Positions 23,515-32,638 of a stretch of 64,000 nucleotides of DNA are shown here, one piece after another. The first letter of the stretch is position 1; each line of letters starts with the position of its first letter. Below the pieces are notes generated by a model, which was not told where the DNA came from, did not search any database, and saw only the letters and a list, made by a program, of their open reading frames with translations. The stretch comes from Dyadobacter fermentans (lineage in GTDB: Bacteria; Bacteroidota; Bacteroidia; Cytophagales; Spirosomataceae), in the NCBI RefSeq assembly GCF_019924045.1, contig NZ_JAHXBN010000025.1, positions 14,264 through 78,263 on the forward strand. The letters are read 5' to 3'. Made by a program: the position numbers and the translations under genes.

Positions 23515-26400
23515 TTAATTCTTAAACTTGATTTTGGAGAAAGACATTAGCGGCTCGATAGGCTTGGCTTCTGTGTTCCGGAATACAAGGTAAATATCCT
23601 GCTTGCCGCTGGTAGGTTGCAGGCCAATGCGGACCGGCGGCTGGGCGAAGCGGTTACGCGGTGCAGCAGCAGGTGCTTTGGCCGCGGCTCCCGTAGACGA
23701 GCCACCAGCGGCAGGAGCGGCTTCTTTTTTGGCGCCATTTTCCAATTCAGCCATCATTTTAGCCATATCCACCGGCTTGGCTACGGCCAGTTTTTGCTGG
23801 CCGATCAGCGTGCCGGTCGGTGAGCCGAGGCGGACTTCGATGGTACCTCCCACGCTGCCTTCGCGCTGCTGGGCAGCCGCGTTGAGTTCGAGGGAATCAA
23901 TACCTGTGAGGTCAATACCCGGGAATGCGATATAGCTGTTTTCAAATGCGACTACGGCAAAACCTTGCCCTGCCACGCCCAACGCTTTGGTTTCAACACC
24001 TTTTGTAACCGGCGCTTCGGCGGCATTCAGTTCGGGACTGCGGAGGACAATCATTTCCTCGGTGGTTTGGGCCGGAACAGATTTGGTTGCTCCAACCGGC
24101 CGATCGGTATAAGCCGCGCGGATGATCACGGAGCCCTTGCCATTATCCGTTTTCGGGATTTGCGGCGTGTATTTCCCTTCCAAAGGCAACGTCGAAAGCG
24201 TCTTTTCGGTGCTATTGAGGATATATTTCACGATGACTTCCACATCAGCCACCGGAAGCGCGGGGTGTGCGGCCATCGCTACTTCGCCCCAAACACCCGA
24301 TCCGCCTTCGCGCACTTTCTTGACAAGCTTGTCCAACGCGCCGGGATCGGCCTTGTATTTGTTGGAAACGTCCGCAAATGAAGGCCCTACCGATTTGGTA
24401 TTCGGCTGGTGGCACACTTTGCAATCGCTTTTACTCATCAACGCCTGAGCTACGGCAAATTGCGTGGTAGCGTCGACGCTGCGCTGGCTTTGTGCAACTT
24501 CCGCATAATCGAAGCCCTCCGCGGTGTAGTCGATGCTCACAGCTACCTGATTGGCCTTGATTTTACCATCTGCCGTGCTGCCGTCCTCCTTATCCGAAAT
24601 ACCTACCGCATAGCCGATAGGTTTGTTTGAAAAGAAAAATGTGCTGTTACCATCCAGTTTGATCGCCACTTTCGGCGGCTCGTTGCCTGCGATAATGCGG
24701 ACGGACTGGCTGTTGCTGGCACCTTTGGAGTCGGTCACCGTGAGCGTGGCGGTGTAAACGCCTGCCTTATCGAATTTCACCTTCGGATTTTCGGTAGCGA
24801 ATACCTTCGGAGCAATGCCCGGGCTGGTTACTTTCCAGCTGTATTTCAATGCGTCGTTATCAAAATCCTTCGTGCCGTTGGAAGACAAAACGGTTTCAAA
24901 TGGCACTGTTCCACCTTTTTTCTCCGCAGATACCGCCACCACCGGCTTACGGTTGCCGCCATTGTACTCGATGCGCACCAGCCGCGAGTTATCGCTTTTG
25001 CGGAACCAGTTGCTGCCGTATTCGAGAATGTACAAATCGCCATCCGGCCCGAATTTGATGTCGATCGGCTGCACCGGGTGATAGCTCGGCAGCACGCGCT
25101 CCATCGATTCATAGTCGCCCTGTGCGTTCATGGTAATGGCCATGATCCAACCGCGGGAGAAGTCGGCGGCGATCCATTTGTTTTCGTAATAGGCCGGCCA
25201 GGGTCTTTTGGGTGCCTTGAAATCGGTACGGTGGTAAACCGGGCCGCCTGTCGCGCTGCGCGAGCCTGAGCCTACGAGCGGGAATTTCTCGGACACGCCA
25301 TAAGGATAGTAAATGAAGCTCGGCGCCGTCGGGAACAGCTCTTTCAAACCGGTATTGTTAGGCGAAGTGTTCACGAGATTTTTCGGGTCCTTTTTCTCGC
25401 CGGGTTTGTTATTGGCATAATCAAAAACCGGGAAAGCCTGATCGTTCCCCACAAACCACGGCCAACCGAAGTTACCCGGCTTACGCGCCTGGTTCAGCTC
25501 GTCGTACCCTCTTGGCCCGATCTCGGAATCCTCGTTCGCATCGGGGCCCACTTCGCCCCAGTAAATGTAGCCCGTCTTGCTGTCCACCGAAATACGCCAC
25601 GGGTTGCGGTGGCCCATCGAATAAATCTCCGGGCGGGTTTTGGCTGTGCCTTTCGGGTAAAGGTTACCTTCGGGAATGGTGTAGGAACCGTCCGGTTCGG
25701 GGTGAATGCGGAGGATTTTGCCCCGCAAGTCATTCGTATTACCCGCGTGTCCCTGATCGTCCCAGCTTTCGCGGCCGGGGCGCTCGTCGGTTTGGGCGGC
25801 TTTGTCATTACCGGTGTTGTTGCCGACCGTCAGGAATAGGTTACCGTTTTTATCCCACGTCATGCCGCCGCCGGTGTGGCAGCATACTTCGCGCTGGGTG
25901 GTCACTTCAAGCATCACTTTCTTCGTGCTTTCCACGAGCTGGTCATCCACCAGGTCCCAGCGAGCGAGAATGTGTTTTTTCTCGCTCGGATGAGCGTAGT
26001 AGAGGTAAATCCAGTGGTTTTTGGCAAAATTAGGATCCAGGGTAATACCCATTAAACCCTCCTCCGCCTCGCGGGAAACACCTTCCTTGCTCACATACTT
26101 GGTATTAACCGGAATGGTCGTGATCAGCTCGGTCGTTTTCGTCGACGGATTGTATTTTTTCAAAGCGCCCTTCCGCTCGATAATGTAGGAGCTGCCGTCG
26201 GGCAATACTTCGAATGCCATCGGTTCGTCGAGGTTGTCGGCCAGGACCACCGGTGTAAAACGACTTTCGTCAGGCTTGGTGACGGTGTCCTGCATCGTAA
26301 ATGCAGCGAGAGCGGCGACCGTAATCAGCTTGGCCGACCAGCGGACCGTAGAGATGAGGCTTTTGCGCGGGATAGGTTTGAGCATAGGTATGTACATCAA
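23515..26400 (-). CDS. Sorbosone/glucose dehydrogenase-type protein fused to PKD and cytochrome c domains
   Basis: This 961-aa exported multidomain protein starts with a signal or anchor segment (about 22-38), followed by a six-bladed glucose/sorbosone dehydrogenase propeller (about 48-480: LADNLDEPMAFEVLPDG, GLMGITLDPNF, CCHTGGGMTWDKNGNLFLTVGNN, GHRNPWRISVD, GPDGDLYILEYG). A PKD domain (about 485-570) comes next, then a domain with one haem c motif CKVCH (660-664), and a C-terminal beta-sandwich of CBM6 type. A low-complexity Ala/Pro segment lies at about 890-925. PQQ-dependent oxidation of a sugar with electrons passed to the in-chain haem is inferred; the substrate is unknown. It is co-transcribed with the isomerase-like gene. 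Confidence 0.85.
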   Translation of the reverse strand: MMYIPMLKPIPRKSLISTVRWSAKLITVAALAAFTMQDTVTKPDESRFTPVVLADNLDEPMAFEVLPDGSSYIIERKGALKKYNPSTKTTELITTIPVNTKYVSKEGVSREAEEGLMGITLDPNFAKNHWIYLYYAHPSEKKHILARWDLVDDQLVESTKKVMLEVTTQREVCCHTGGGMTWDKNGNLFLTVGNNTGNDKAAQTDERPGRESWDDQGHAGNTNDLRGKILRIHPEPDGSYTIPEGNLYPKGTAKTRPEIYSMGHRNPWRISVDSKTGYIYWGEVGPDANEDSEIGPRGYDELNQARKPGNFGWPWFVGNDQAFPVFDYANNKPGEKKDPKNLVNTSPNNTGLKELFPTAPSFIYYPYGVSEKFPLVGSGSRSATGGPVYHRTDFKAPKRPWPAYYENKWIAADFSRGWIMAITMNAQGDYESMERVLPSYHPVQPIDIKFGPDGDLYILEYGSNWFRKSDNSRLVRIEYNGGNRKPVVAVSAEKKGGTVPFETVLSSNGTKDFDNDALKYSWKVTSPGIAPKVFATENPKVKFDKAGVYTATLTVTDSKGASNSQSVRIIAGNEPPKVAIKLDGNSTFFFSNKPIGYAVGISDKEDGSTADGKIKANQVAVSIDYTAEGFDYAEVAQSQRSVDATTQFAVAQALMSKSDCKVCHQPNTKSVGPSFADVSNKYKADPGALDKLVKKVREGGSGVWGEVAMAAHPALPVADVEVIVKYILNSTEKTLSTLPLEGKYTPQIPKTDNGKGSVIIRAAYTDRPVGATKSVPAQTTEEMIVLRSPELNAAEAPVTKGVETKALGVAGQGFAVVAFENSYIAFPGIDLTGIDSLELNAAAQQREGSVGGTIEVRLGSPTGTLIGQQKLAVAKPVDMAKMMAELENGAKKEAAPAAGGSSTGAAAKAPAAAPRNRFAQPPVRIGLQPTSGKQDIYLVFRNTEAKPIEPLMSFSKIKFKN

Positions 26401-26491
26401 AGTGAACCATTTAATATATGACTTTCATTGAATGCGCATCAAAAGCGGAAAGCAGGGGAAGCCTCCCCCGCCCTCCTTTCATCCATCAGTG

Positions 26492-29437
26492 TTAAAACTC
26501 GTAAGACACCGAGAGCCAAAAACTCCTCGGGAGAATCGTGCGTCCCGGCATCATTGTTCCTTTTTCCACGGCAGCGAAGTTGCGGAACTGGTCGCCGCGC
26601 ACGTCACCTTCGGTCAACACTCTCGCATTGAGCAGGTTATCCACCCAGAAACGGGCATTGATCGCCTTGGTAAAATTGTAACCTGCACCACCTTTCATGA
26701 GCACATAGGCCGGTAGTTTGTAGCTATCGCTCGGAGACGTAAAACGCGATCCGATGTAGTTCCCTGCCAGGTAGATATTGAACTTCTTGTAGTCGTAAGT
26801 GGCCGACAATTCGGTATTGAAAACCGGGACACGCTCGGTACGCTTGCCTGTAAAGCTATAAGTGGTATCGCCCAGGATCGCCATAATAGCCGAGTTCGTG
26901 TTGGTATTCGCGGTATAATCGGTGTATTTCGAATCCTGTAAAGTACCTGTCCAGCGGAGGCTCAGGGCCTTCGTCAGCTTGTAGGATGCCTCGAATTCAG
27001 CGCTGTAAGTACGGGTCGAGCCAAATGCAACGAGAACCTGGTTACCCGAGGAAATGGTCGGTACGGTGATGGACAACGACACATTCTTGATCGCAGAATA
27101 GCTGGCAGAAGCAAACAGTGAAAAGTCGTTTTTCGCATACTTCACCCCCACTTCACCCAGGTACACAGGACGTTTCTTGATCTTCGCAGGATCGTACGCG
27201 GTTGCGTTGTAATCCGCGATGGTTGGCGCATTGTAGGCACGGGTAGCGCGTGCGAAGAGTGCCGCTTGATTATTGATTTTGTAGTTCAAACCTGCTGTGG
27301 CCGCCCAGTTGGTGATTGTTTCGGAATAATCGGTGTAACCGGCGATCGTCAGGCCTGCACCTTTGGTATAATCCGGCGTGCCGTCAGCCTTGAATGCATA
27401 GAACGGACGGCGACCATCCACATTCTGATTATCGACGCGCGCACCGAGGTCGAGGCGCCATTTGGGGTTCAAAGTAATCTCGTCGGACGCGTAGGCAGAC
27501 AATGTACGCGTGTCGCCAATGACCGTGGTCAGGTTGGTGGCCGTGATTTTCGCACCCGTTGGTGAGGTCAGCAATCTCTTAGGATTTTCCTTGAACTCCT
27601 GCTGGTAAGAAAAGTTGTAGTTAGGCCCGTCATTGCGGTTGAACTGGTGGATACCTACGCCGAAGCCCACATTATGGTTACTGATTGACTTTTTAAAATC
27701 CAGATAATCTACAATCTGCACATCCTTACCCTGCTGGCCGATGCCGGTCACATTCACAATCCGGTCTCCTGCTTTCAAACCGACCTCTGAGCCATCCAGG
27801 TAATAGTAAGGTGTCGATCCGTTGTAGGTTATAATGCTGGCCGGGATCCCCGCCGTCACGGTCCGGTTGGTGTGCTGGTAGCGGAAATTGTTGTTCACTT
27901 CCCAGCCGTTGTCAAGCAGGTAGTTGAACTGGAAACCGCCCGAACCCTGCTTGGTATGAATACCGTCGGCGAAATCGTAGTTACGCGTTACACCGCTGGC
28001 ATCGGTATAGCTGAACTTCGTATCTACGGTCGCCAGCGACTGGGTTACCATATCGAAATTGCCGGATTTGGTGGGCTTGCCGGTTCCGTCGTAAGGATAG
28101 AAGCTGGTCAGCATCCATTGCACCTTGTCGTTCAGATACTTTCCATAAACCCGCACGAAGCCTTTCTGGTTTTTGAAATTGAAAGTCATATTGCCTTTCA
28201 ACTGACCGCCCTGGTTGGCTGTATAGCCCGGCGGCACAATGCCTTTGTCGGTACGGAAAAAGCCGCCGATGTTGTAGCGGATCTGGTCGCTTACCTTACC
28301 GCCGACGTTACCATCGAGGCGGTAGAGGCCTTGCGAAAGACCGGTAGTAGCCTTGAACTTGCCATAAGTTTTATCCGCGCCGGTGTAGCTCAGGTTGTTG
28401 ATCACCGCGCCCGGCGTGTTGGCCATCACAATCGACGCATTACCGCCGCGCACGGCTTCGATGTTTTTAATGGTCAAATCGGTTTTATAGTACTGATCCA
28501 CAGAAGGAATGGAATTGAAACCCGTCGGTAGTACCGGCAAGCCGTCTTCCATGATCCCGAGGAAAATGTAGCCGCCTTGCTGCGGAAAACCGCGTACCCA
28601 CACGTTACCAGGTCCGTCGCCACCAGTACTTTCCACCGTCAGACCTGGGATCGCTTTCAGAAGGTCGGTACTGTTCAACGGCGCGCGGGTTTGAATGTCT
28701 TTATTATTGATTGTGGTGATCGCCACACTGCTTTCGATCTTTTTCTTCGGGTTACCGCCCGTCACGACGATTTCCTGCAATTGCAGAATGTCGTCCTTCA
28801 TTTCGATGTTCAGCTGTACATCCTGGCCCGCTACCTGTATTTCCTTCTTAACAGCCGTGAAACCAATGCTCGTCACGTTCAACGTATAGCTACCATCGGG
28901 GATGTCGGTAAAGCTGTAAGTTCCGTTAATGTCCGTTACGACGCCCAGGTTGTTGTAGCTGAGTATCACCGTTACGCCGCTGAGCGTCTCGCCCGAAACG
29001 TCGGTGATCTTCCCCGATACCGTGTATCCTGCGGCCCGGCTCCGGATGCTCGTCGCGGCACCAGCCGCCGATTTGTCCGACCGGCTGATGATGATCAGGT
29101 TATCCGTCACCCGGTAATGCAGCCCGAGCGGTTTCAACGTTTCATCCAGTACCTTATATAATGGTTTTTGTGCCGCCTTCACACTCACCTTCCGCTCGCT
29201 GCCGATCATTTTGGCGCTATACACAAACTTTCCGTTCACTTGTTTTTCCAGGCTTCCGAGCACATTTTCGATACCCTGCTCCTGGATATCTACGGTCACT
29301 TTTTTGGACAAAAGCGCCTGCGCCTGACCGTCCGTCGCTTGGGCTGTACCAAGCGCCCACAATCCCACAAGTAAAAACTGGCACAGCGATATCCGCATGA
29401 CTCTGAAAATAAATTGAAACTTAAAAGCTTCTTTCAT
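26492..29437 (-). CDS. TonB-dependent receptor with STN signalling domain (FecA type)
   Basis: From the ATG at 29437 this is a 981-aa outer-membrane receptor; the open frame extends to 29563 but MKEAFKFQFIFRVMRISLCQFLLVGLWALGTAQA is the proper signal sequence. Next come the secretin/TonB short N-terminal (STN) domain (about 45-115, VTVDIQEQGIENVLGSLEKQVNGKFVYS), a carboxypeptidase-regulatory-like domain (YTVSGKITDVSGETLSGVTVILS), the plug (LLKAIPGLTVESTGGDGPGNVWVRGF) and a barrel ending SFWLSVSYEF. The STN domain signals substrate occupancy to an inner-membrane FecR. The fecR and ECF sigma genes lie immediately upstream, giving the classical cell-surface signalling trio. Cargo is unknown: a siderophore, another metal complex or a glycan. 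Confidence 0.9.
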   Translation of the reverse strand: MKEAFKFQFIFRVMRISLCQFLLVGLWALGTAQATDGQAQALLSKKVTVDIQEQGIENVLGSLEKQVNGKFVYSAKMIGSERKVSVKAAQKPLYKVLDETLKPLGLHYRVTDNLIIISRSDKSAAGAATSIRSRAAGYTVSGKITDVSGETLSGVTVILSYNNLGVVTDINGTYSFTDIPDGSYTLNVTSIGFTAVKKEIQVAGQDVQLNIEMKDDILQLQEIVVTGGNPKKKIESSVAITTINNKDIQTRAPLNSTDLLKAIPGLTVESTGGDGPGNVWVRGFPQQGGYIFLGIMEDGLPVLPTGFNSIPSVDQYYKTDLTIKNIEAVRGGNASIVMANTPGAVINNLSYTGADKTYGKFKATTGLSQGLYRLDGNVGGKVSDQIRYNIGGFFRTDKGIVPPGYTANQGGQLKGNMTFNFKNQKGFVRVYGKYLNDKVQWMLTSFYPYDGTGKPTKSGNFDMVTQSLATVDTKFSYTDASGVTRNYDFADGIHTKQGSGGFQFNYLLDNGWEVNNNFRYQHTNRTVTAGIPASIITYNGSTPYYYLDGSEVGLKAGDRIVNVTGIGQQGKDVQIVDYLDFKKSISNHNVGFGVGIHQFNRNDGPNYNFSYQQEFKENPKRLLTSPTGAKITATNLTTVIGDTRTLSAYASDEITLNPKWRLDLGARVDNQNVDGRRPFYAFKADGTPDYTKGAGLTIAGYTDYSETITNWAATAGLNYKINNQAALFARATRAYNAPTIADYNATAYDPAKIKKRPVYLGEVGVKYAKNDFSLFASASYSAIKNVSLSITVPTISSGNQVLVAFGSTRTYSAEFEASYKLTKALSLRWTGTLQDSKYTDYTANTNTNSAIMAILGDTTYSFTGKRTERVPVFNTELSATYDYKKFNIYLAGNYIGSRFTSPSDSYKLPAYVLMKGGAGYNFTKAINARFWVDNLLNARVLTEGDVRGDQFRNFAAVEKGTMMPGRTILPRSFWLSVSYEF

Positions 29438-29642
29438 ACATTTGACTGTTTTATTGAGGTTAGATTTTGATAAAACAATCCCCGTTATCCTTCTTTGGAC
29501 GGATAGTATTTGCGGTCGAAAACAAATATGGGGATTCATGAGGGTCGGGCATGTTGGTAGCATTGTCCGACTCTTTTTTTGTGATTACTTTCTTCTATAT
29601 ACGCATGGTATCCGGGGTTTTGAATGGGTTTAAAAGGGTTTT

Positions 29643-30830
29643 CTAGCTTTTACAGCCTTTACTATAAATGACGATCTTGCCGTCGAGCACTTCATACCGC
29701 GCCTCAATCACCTCGCAGAGAATGCTCAGCTTGCTGAACATCGGCTGCCCGCCCAGCGACGCCGTTACGGGGCATCCCTTCATGACATCACGGTCGAAAA
29801 TGATGTCGATCTGGTAAGCCTCCTCGATATCGGTCAGCACGGAAGACGCGGGGGTATTTACAAATTCAAATGTTTTCGGATTGTCCGATGGCACGATTTC
29901 CGGATTGTCGCTCAGTGTTCTGCGCATTTCGCTGCTGGCATGCTCGAAGATCAGCTTCTGATTGGGCGTCAACACCATGCCGTTGGGCATTTTGGACTGC
30001 ACATTCCTGCGTGCCGCGAATTCCTTTTGTTTAAAAACCGACACCTTTCCTTCCCGCACCTCTACCAACGTCTTATCCGAAGCATCCCGGGCCCGCACAA
30101 AGAAACTGGTACCGAGTACTTTCGTCACCAGGTCCGTCGTATGCACCAGAAACGGCCTTTTCGGGTCCTTAGCCACCTGGAAATACGCATCGCCCGACAG
30201 ATACACAGTACGCTGGTCGGCGGGAAATGTTTCAGCGAAGCTCAATCTGGATTGCGGGTACAATACCACCTGCGTGCCGTCCATGAGCTTGATCACTTGC
30301 TGTTTCCCGGAGGTATTCACCCTTTCTACAAGCTCCTTGCCCGATACAAGCCCGTTATAACCATTATTGGAGCGATAATACTGCCATCCTACCCAGCCAA
30401 GGCCAATCGCCAACACCGTGCAAGCCGCCACTTTCATCCATATATCCGCATACCACGGCCTGCCTGAAGGTATCGTTCGCACAACACCTGACTTCTCCTC
30501 AATGACCAACTCCCTTTCCTCCCCTTCTTCCCTTTCCTCCATGCTCCCTCCGGCAACCTGCGCAGAGAACCGCTGCTTTTCGGCTCTCACGCGTTCCAGA
30601 AGCCCCTGAATTTCCAGGTCGATCTCCGCCTCGTCGATATCAGTGCGGTAATGCCGGTAAACGCTGTCGAGCAGTTTGCGGGCGCTTTGAATGTCATCCG
30701 CCTGGGCGGGATTCTCATCGAGATATTGCTGCCAGAATACTGCATCGGCGGCGCCCCGATGCCGCACCCAGCCCTGAAAGCGGGCGTCGAGGACGAAATC
30801 TTCAAGCGTGTATTCCTGGTACTGATCCAT
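29643..30830 (-). CDS. FecR-family anti-sigma factor
   Basis: This 395-aa inner-membrane protein relays the TonB receptor signal to the ECF sigma factor. The cytoplasmic part (about 1-130) precedes one membrane helix (VAACTVLAIGLGWVGWQYY, about 134-152). The periplasmic FecR domain follows (VVLYPQSRLSFAETFP, VYLSGDAYFQVAKDPKRPFLVHT, LGTSFFVRA), then the DUF4974-type C-terminal domain (DIEEAYQIDIIFDRDV to the end). The cytoplasmic linker contains an unusually charged stretch, MEEREEGEERELVIEE, encoded by GGAGGAAAGGGA-type DNA that also occurs as non-coding repeats elsewhere in the window. It lies between the sigma and receptor genes. Confidence 0.9.
   Translation of the reverse strand: MDQYQEYTLEDFVLDARFQGWVRHRGAADAVFWQQYLDENPAQADDIQSARKLLDSVYRHYRTDIDEAEIDLEIQGLLERVRAEKQRFSAQVAGGSMEEREEGEERELVIEEKSGVVRTIPSGRPWYADIWMKVAACTVLAIGLGWVGWQYYRSNNGYNGLVSGKELVERVNTSGKQQVIKLMDGTQVVLYPQSRLSFAETFPADQRTVYLSGDAYFQVAKDPKRPFLVHTTDLVTKVLGTSFFVRARDASDKTLVEVREGKVSVFKQKEFAARRNVQSKMPNGMVLTPNQKLIFEHASSEMRRTLSDNPEIVPSDNPKTFEFVNTPASSVLTDIEEAYQIDIIFDRDVMKGCPVTASLGGQPMFSKLSILCEVIEARYEVLDGKIVIYSKGCKS
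30505..30560. repeat. Purine-rich GGAGGAAAGGGA repeat translated within fecR
   Basis: On the plus strand the sequence is a run of TCCCTTTCCTCC-type units, and on the coding strand a run of GGAGGAAAGGGA. It encodes the Glu/Arg-rich linker of the FecR protein. The same unit occurs outside genes near 32640-32880 and 63842-63886. Confidence 0.65.
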
Positions 30831-30920
30831 GTTATAATTGTTTTCTAACTATACATAGGCAGCACCTGCATTGGAATAATCAAAAAATTTCAATTTTTTT
30901 TTTAAAAGAAAAAAAAGAGA

Positions 30921-31105
30921 GAAATGCCGTCAGGCATGAAATATTGGTAGTAAAGCAGAAGAGCAGGCACCTCGAAAATACCCTTGGGCATGAAACAACT
31001 AAGCAAATTGGATCTTGGCGCAATTTTGGTTGTGGCATCCCTAACGGGATTTACGAATCCTATTTCCATTTAATCTACTACCAATATTACATCGCTACGC
31101 GATTT
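30921..31105. repeat. Pair of inverted interspersed palindromic repeats upstream of fecR
   Basis: The copy at 30921-30950 has the palindromic head ATGCCGTCAGGCAT and the tail GAAATATTGGTAG. The inverted copy at 31078-31105 has the tail CTACCAATATTAC and the head ATCGCTACGCGAT. Between them is a further head-like palindrome ATCCCTAACGGGAT (about 31037-31050). The cluster fills most of the 287-bp space between the ECF sigma stop and the fecR start. It may form an RNA stem in the sigma-fecR message. Related copies occur near 55362-55530 and 56567-56709. Confidence 0.7.
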
Positions 31106-31117
31106 GGCGACGAGCTA

Positions 31118-31678
31118 CTATAAACGGTCCTTCAACTCCTGGATGGTACGATAAAGCAGATTAGCCACCGCTGGCCGGGAGATCCCCATCACTTGGGCGA
31201 TGGCCTCATTGTCCATACTTTCGAAAAAGCGGAGATAGATTACCTCCTGCTGGCGGCGGGTAAGGAGGTTGATTTGCTGTTTGAGCGTTTTGAGTATCGC
31301 TTCATTGGTTTCGATCTCAATGATATGCTCTTCGATGGAAGCATCGCCGCTGGCCTCGGCAGAAAAATTGAGTTCTTCGCCCTCGCTGATCCACTGCTGG
31401 CGCTGGCTTTCGCGGTAAATTTTCCGACGGAGGGATTTAAGCAGGTAGAATTTCACAAATGCCGTGTCTCCGATGGTCTCGCGCTTGGCCCAGAGTTCCA
31501 TAAAAAGGTCCTGGATGCAGTCTTTGACAAACTCCCGGTCACGTGAAAACTTCGATCCGTAGCTGAAAAGGCTTTTGTAGTAATGCCGGGCAATCTGCCC
31601 GAAAGCATCATCATCCCCCGCACGAAATGACTTCCACAAGTCGGCGTCATCAGCATTGTTTTCGGGATGGGATTGCAT
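31118..31678 (-). CDS. ECF RNA polymerase sigma factor partnered with FecR
   Basis: This 186-aa sigma-70 family factor shows region 2 (about 25-90: DDDAFGQIARHYYKSLFSYGSKFSRDREFVKDCIQDLFMELW) and region 4 (about 130-185: INLLTRRQQEVIYLRFFESMDNEAIAQVMGISRPAVANLLYR), with no region 3. It would direct transcription of the STN-TonB receptor when released by FecR. The fecR gene lies 287 bp downstream across a repeat-filled spacer, longer than usual, so fecR may have its own promoter. Confidence 0.92.
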   Translation of the reverse strand: MQSHPENNADDADLWKSFRAGDDDAFGQIARHYYKSLFSYGSKFSRDREFVKDCIQDLFMELWAKRETIGDTAFVKFYLLKSLRRKIYRESQRQQWISEGEELNFSAEASGDASIEEHIIEIETNEAILKTLKQQINLLTRRQQEVIYLRFFESMDNEAIAQVMGISRPAVANLLYRTIQELKDRL

Positions 31679-31754
31679 TCAGGAGAGGTACGTCAGTTCT
31701 ATCGAAACTGCAATCCTACGCCTTTTTATATAATTAAACAATTTTTATTTTGGG

Positions 31755-31862
31755 TGAAAGGGGGAAAGGGAGGCCGGCCGACCGCCGACCATAGACCGCC
31801 GACCATGGTCTATCGTCTATGGTCTATGGTCATCGGCCGTCGGCGGTCATCGGTCAGCGGTC
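31755..31862. repeat. Purine tract and inverted GACCGCCGACCATAGACC repeats
   Basis: A short purine tract (GAAAGGGGGAAAGGGAGG) leads into GACCGCCGACCATAGACC repeated in part. A run of TCTATGGTC units follows, and then GGTCATCGGCCGTCGGCGGTC, largely the reverse complement of the first part. The unit is made of GACC-containing hexamers or heptamers in both orientations and can fold into a long hairpin. It occupies the gap between the DinB stop and the sequence upstream of the ECF sigma gene. I do not know a named family for it. Confidence 0.6.
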
Positions 31863-32463
31863 ATTTCGGATACGCTCCGTGACTCTTCACCTTCATGATC
31901 TGCCGCAAATGCCTGTCCGTGTGTCCCCATTGGTAAATAAGCACCTGGTGCATATTACGTGGCTCGGGGGTACCGGTAAACTCGAAAATAGCCCTCATAT
32001 CGGCTTCGCTGTTGCGTACGAAGGACAGGTTTTGCTCCCTCCCGCGGAGGAAGAAGGTCAGGTTATCCTTTCCCGTAATGAATCCTGTCGGTGCGGCGAT
32101 TTCCGCGGCTTTGTGAGGGTTGGGTTCCATGATGAACTCCTGGTAGTAGCTGTCGGGCCGCGTGGTTTTGAGCAGTTCCGGCTGCGGCTTGTTACGGGTT
32201 CCAATGCTGAGCTCCCTCGACCAGATGATCTCCCAAAGCGCGAGATGCTCGACGATCTCGCCTATGGACCATCGATCGGGCGACTCACGGAATGTCCATT
32301 GCTCGGGCGTGAGGTTTTCCGTCTCCTTCACCACCGCGTCGCGGGTGCGGATCAACTGGTCGATCGTAGCCTGTTTGTCCGCCGCAGTCCAGAGCTTTTC
32401 CTGACCGAAGCATTGAAATGCTGCAAAGAGCCAAACCAATGTAAAAAATGTGTTGATTTTCAT
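31861..32463 (-). CDS. Exported DinB-superfamily protein
   Basis: From the ATG at 32463 this is a 200-aa protein; the longer open frame to 32580 lacks a plausible start and the chosen N-terminus (MKINTFFTLVWLFAAFQCFGQ) is a signal peptide. The four-helix DinB fold is suggested by TIDQLIRTRDAVVKETENLTPEQWTF, RWSIGEIVEHLALWEIIW and the C-terminal VLIYQWGHTDRHLRQI. The histidines in EHLALWE and HTDRH fit the metal-binding triad of DinB/YfiT proteins. The precise reaction is unknown; thiol transferases are among characterised relatives. Export is somewhat unusual for the superfamily. Confidence 0.78.
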   Translation of the reverse strand: MKINTFFTLVWLFAAFQCFGQEKLWTAADKQATIDQLIRTRDAVVKETENLTPEQWTFRESPDRWSIGEIVEHLALWEIIWSRELSIGTRNKPQPELLKTTRPDSYYQEFIMEPNPHKAAEIAAPTGFITGKDNLTFFLRGREQNLSFVRNSEADMRAIFEFTGTPEPRNMHQVLIYQWGHTDRHLRQIMKVKSHGAYPK

Positions 32464-32638
32464 AGCTTTTGTTTTGTGAACACCTGTTCCGCAGCAGATG
32501 GCATGCGACTTTTTAAGCACTGCCGCAACCACCGCCCGGAATTCGGGTACAATGCTATTCCTTTTTACCTGGCCCCCCAATTATGATTATCCTACGGAGA
32601 AAATTAGGGGATATTTACTGGGTTTCTGTGATTTAACG

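Noticed and set aside
29438..29563. Longer N-terminus for the STN-TonB receptor
   Set aside because: The extra 42 residues have no signal features, while the ATG at 29437 gives a normal signal peptide.
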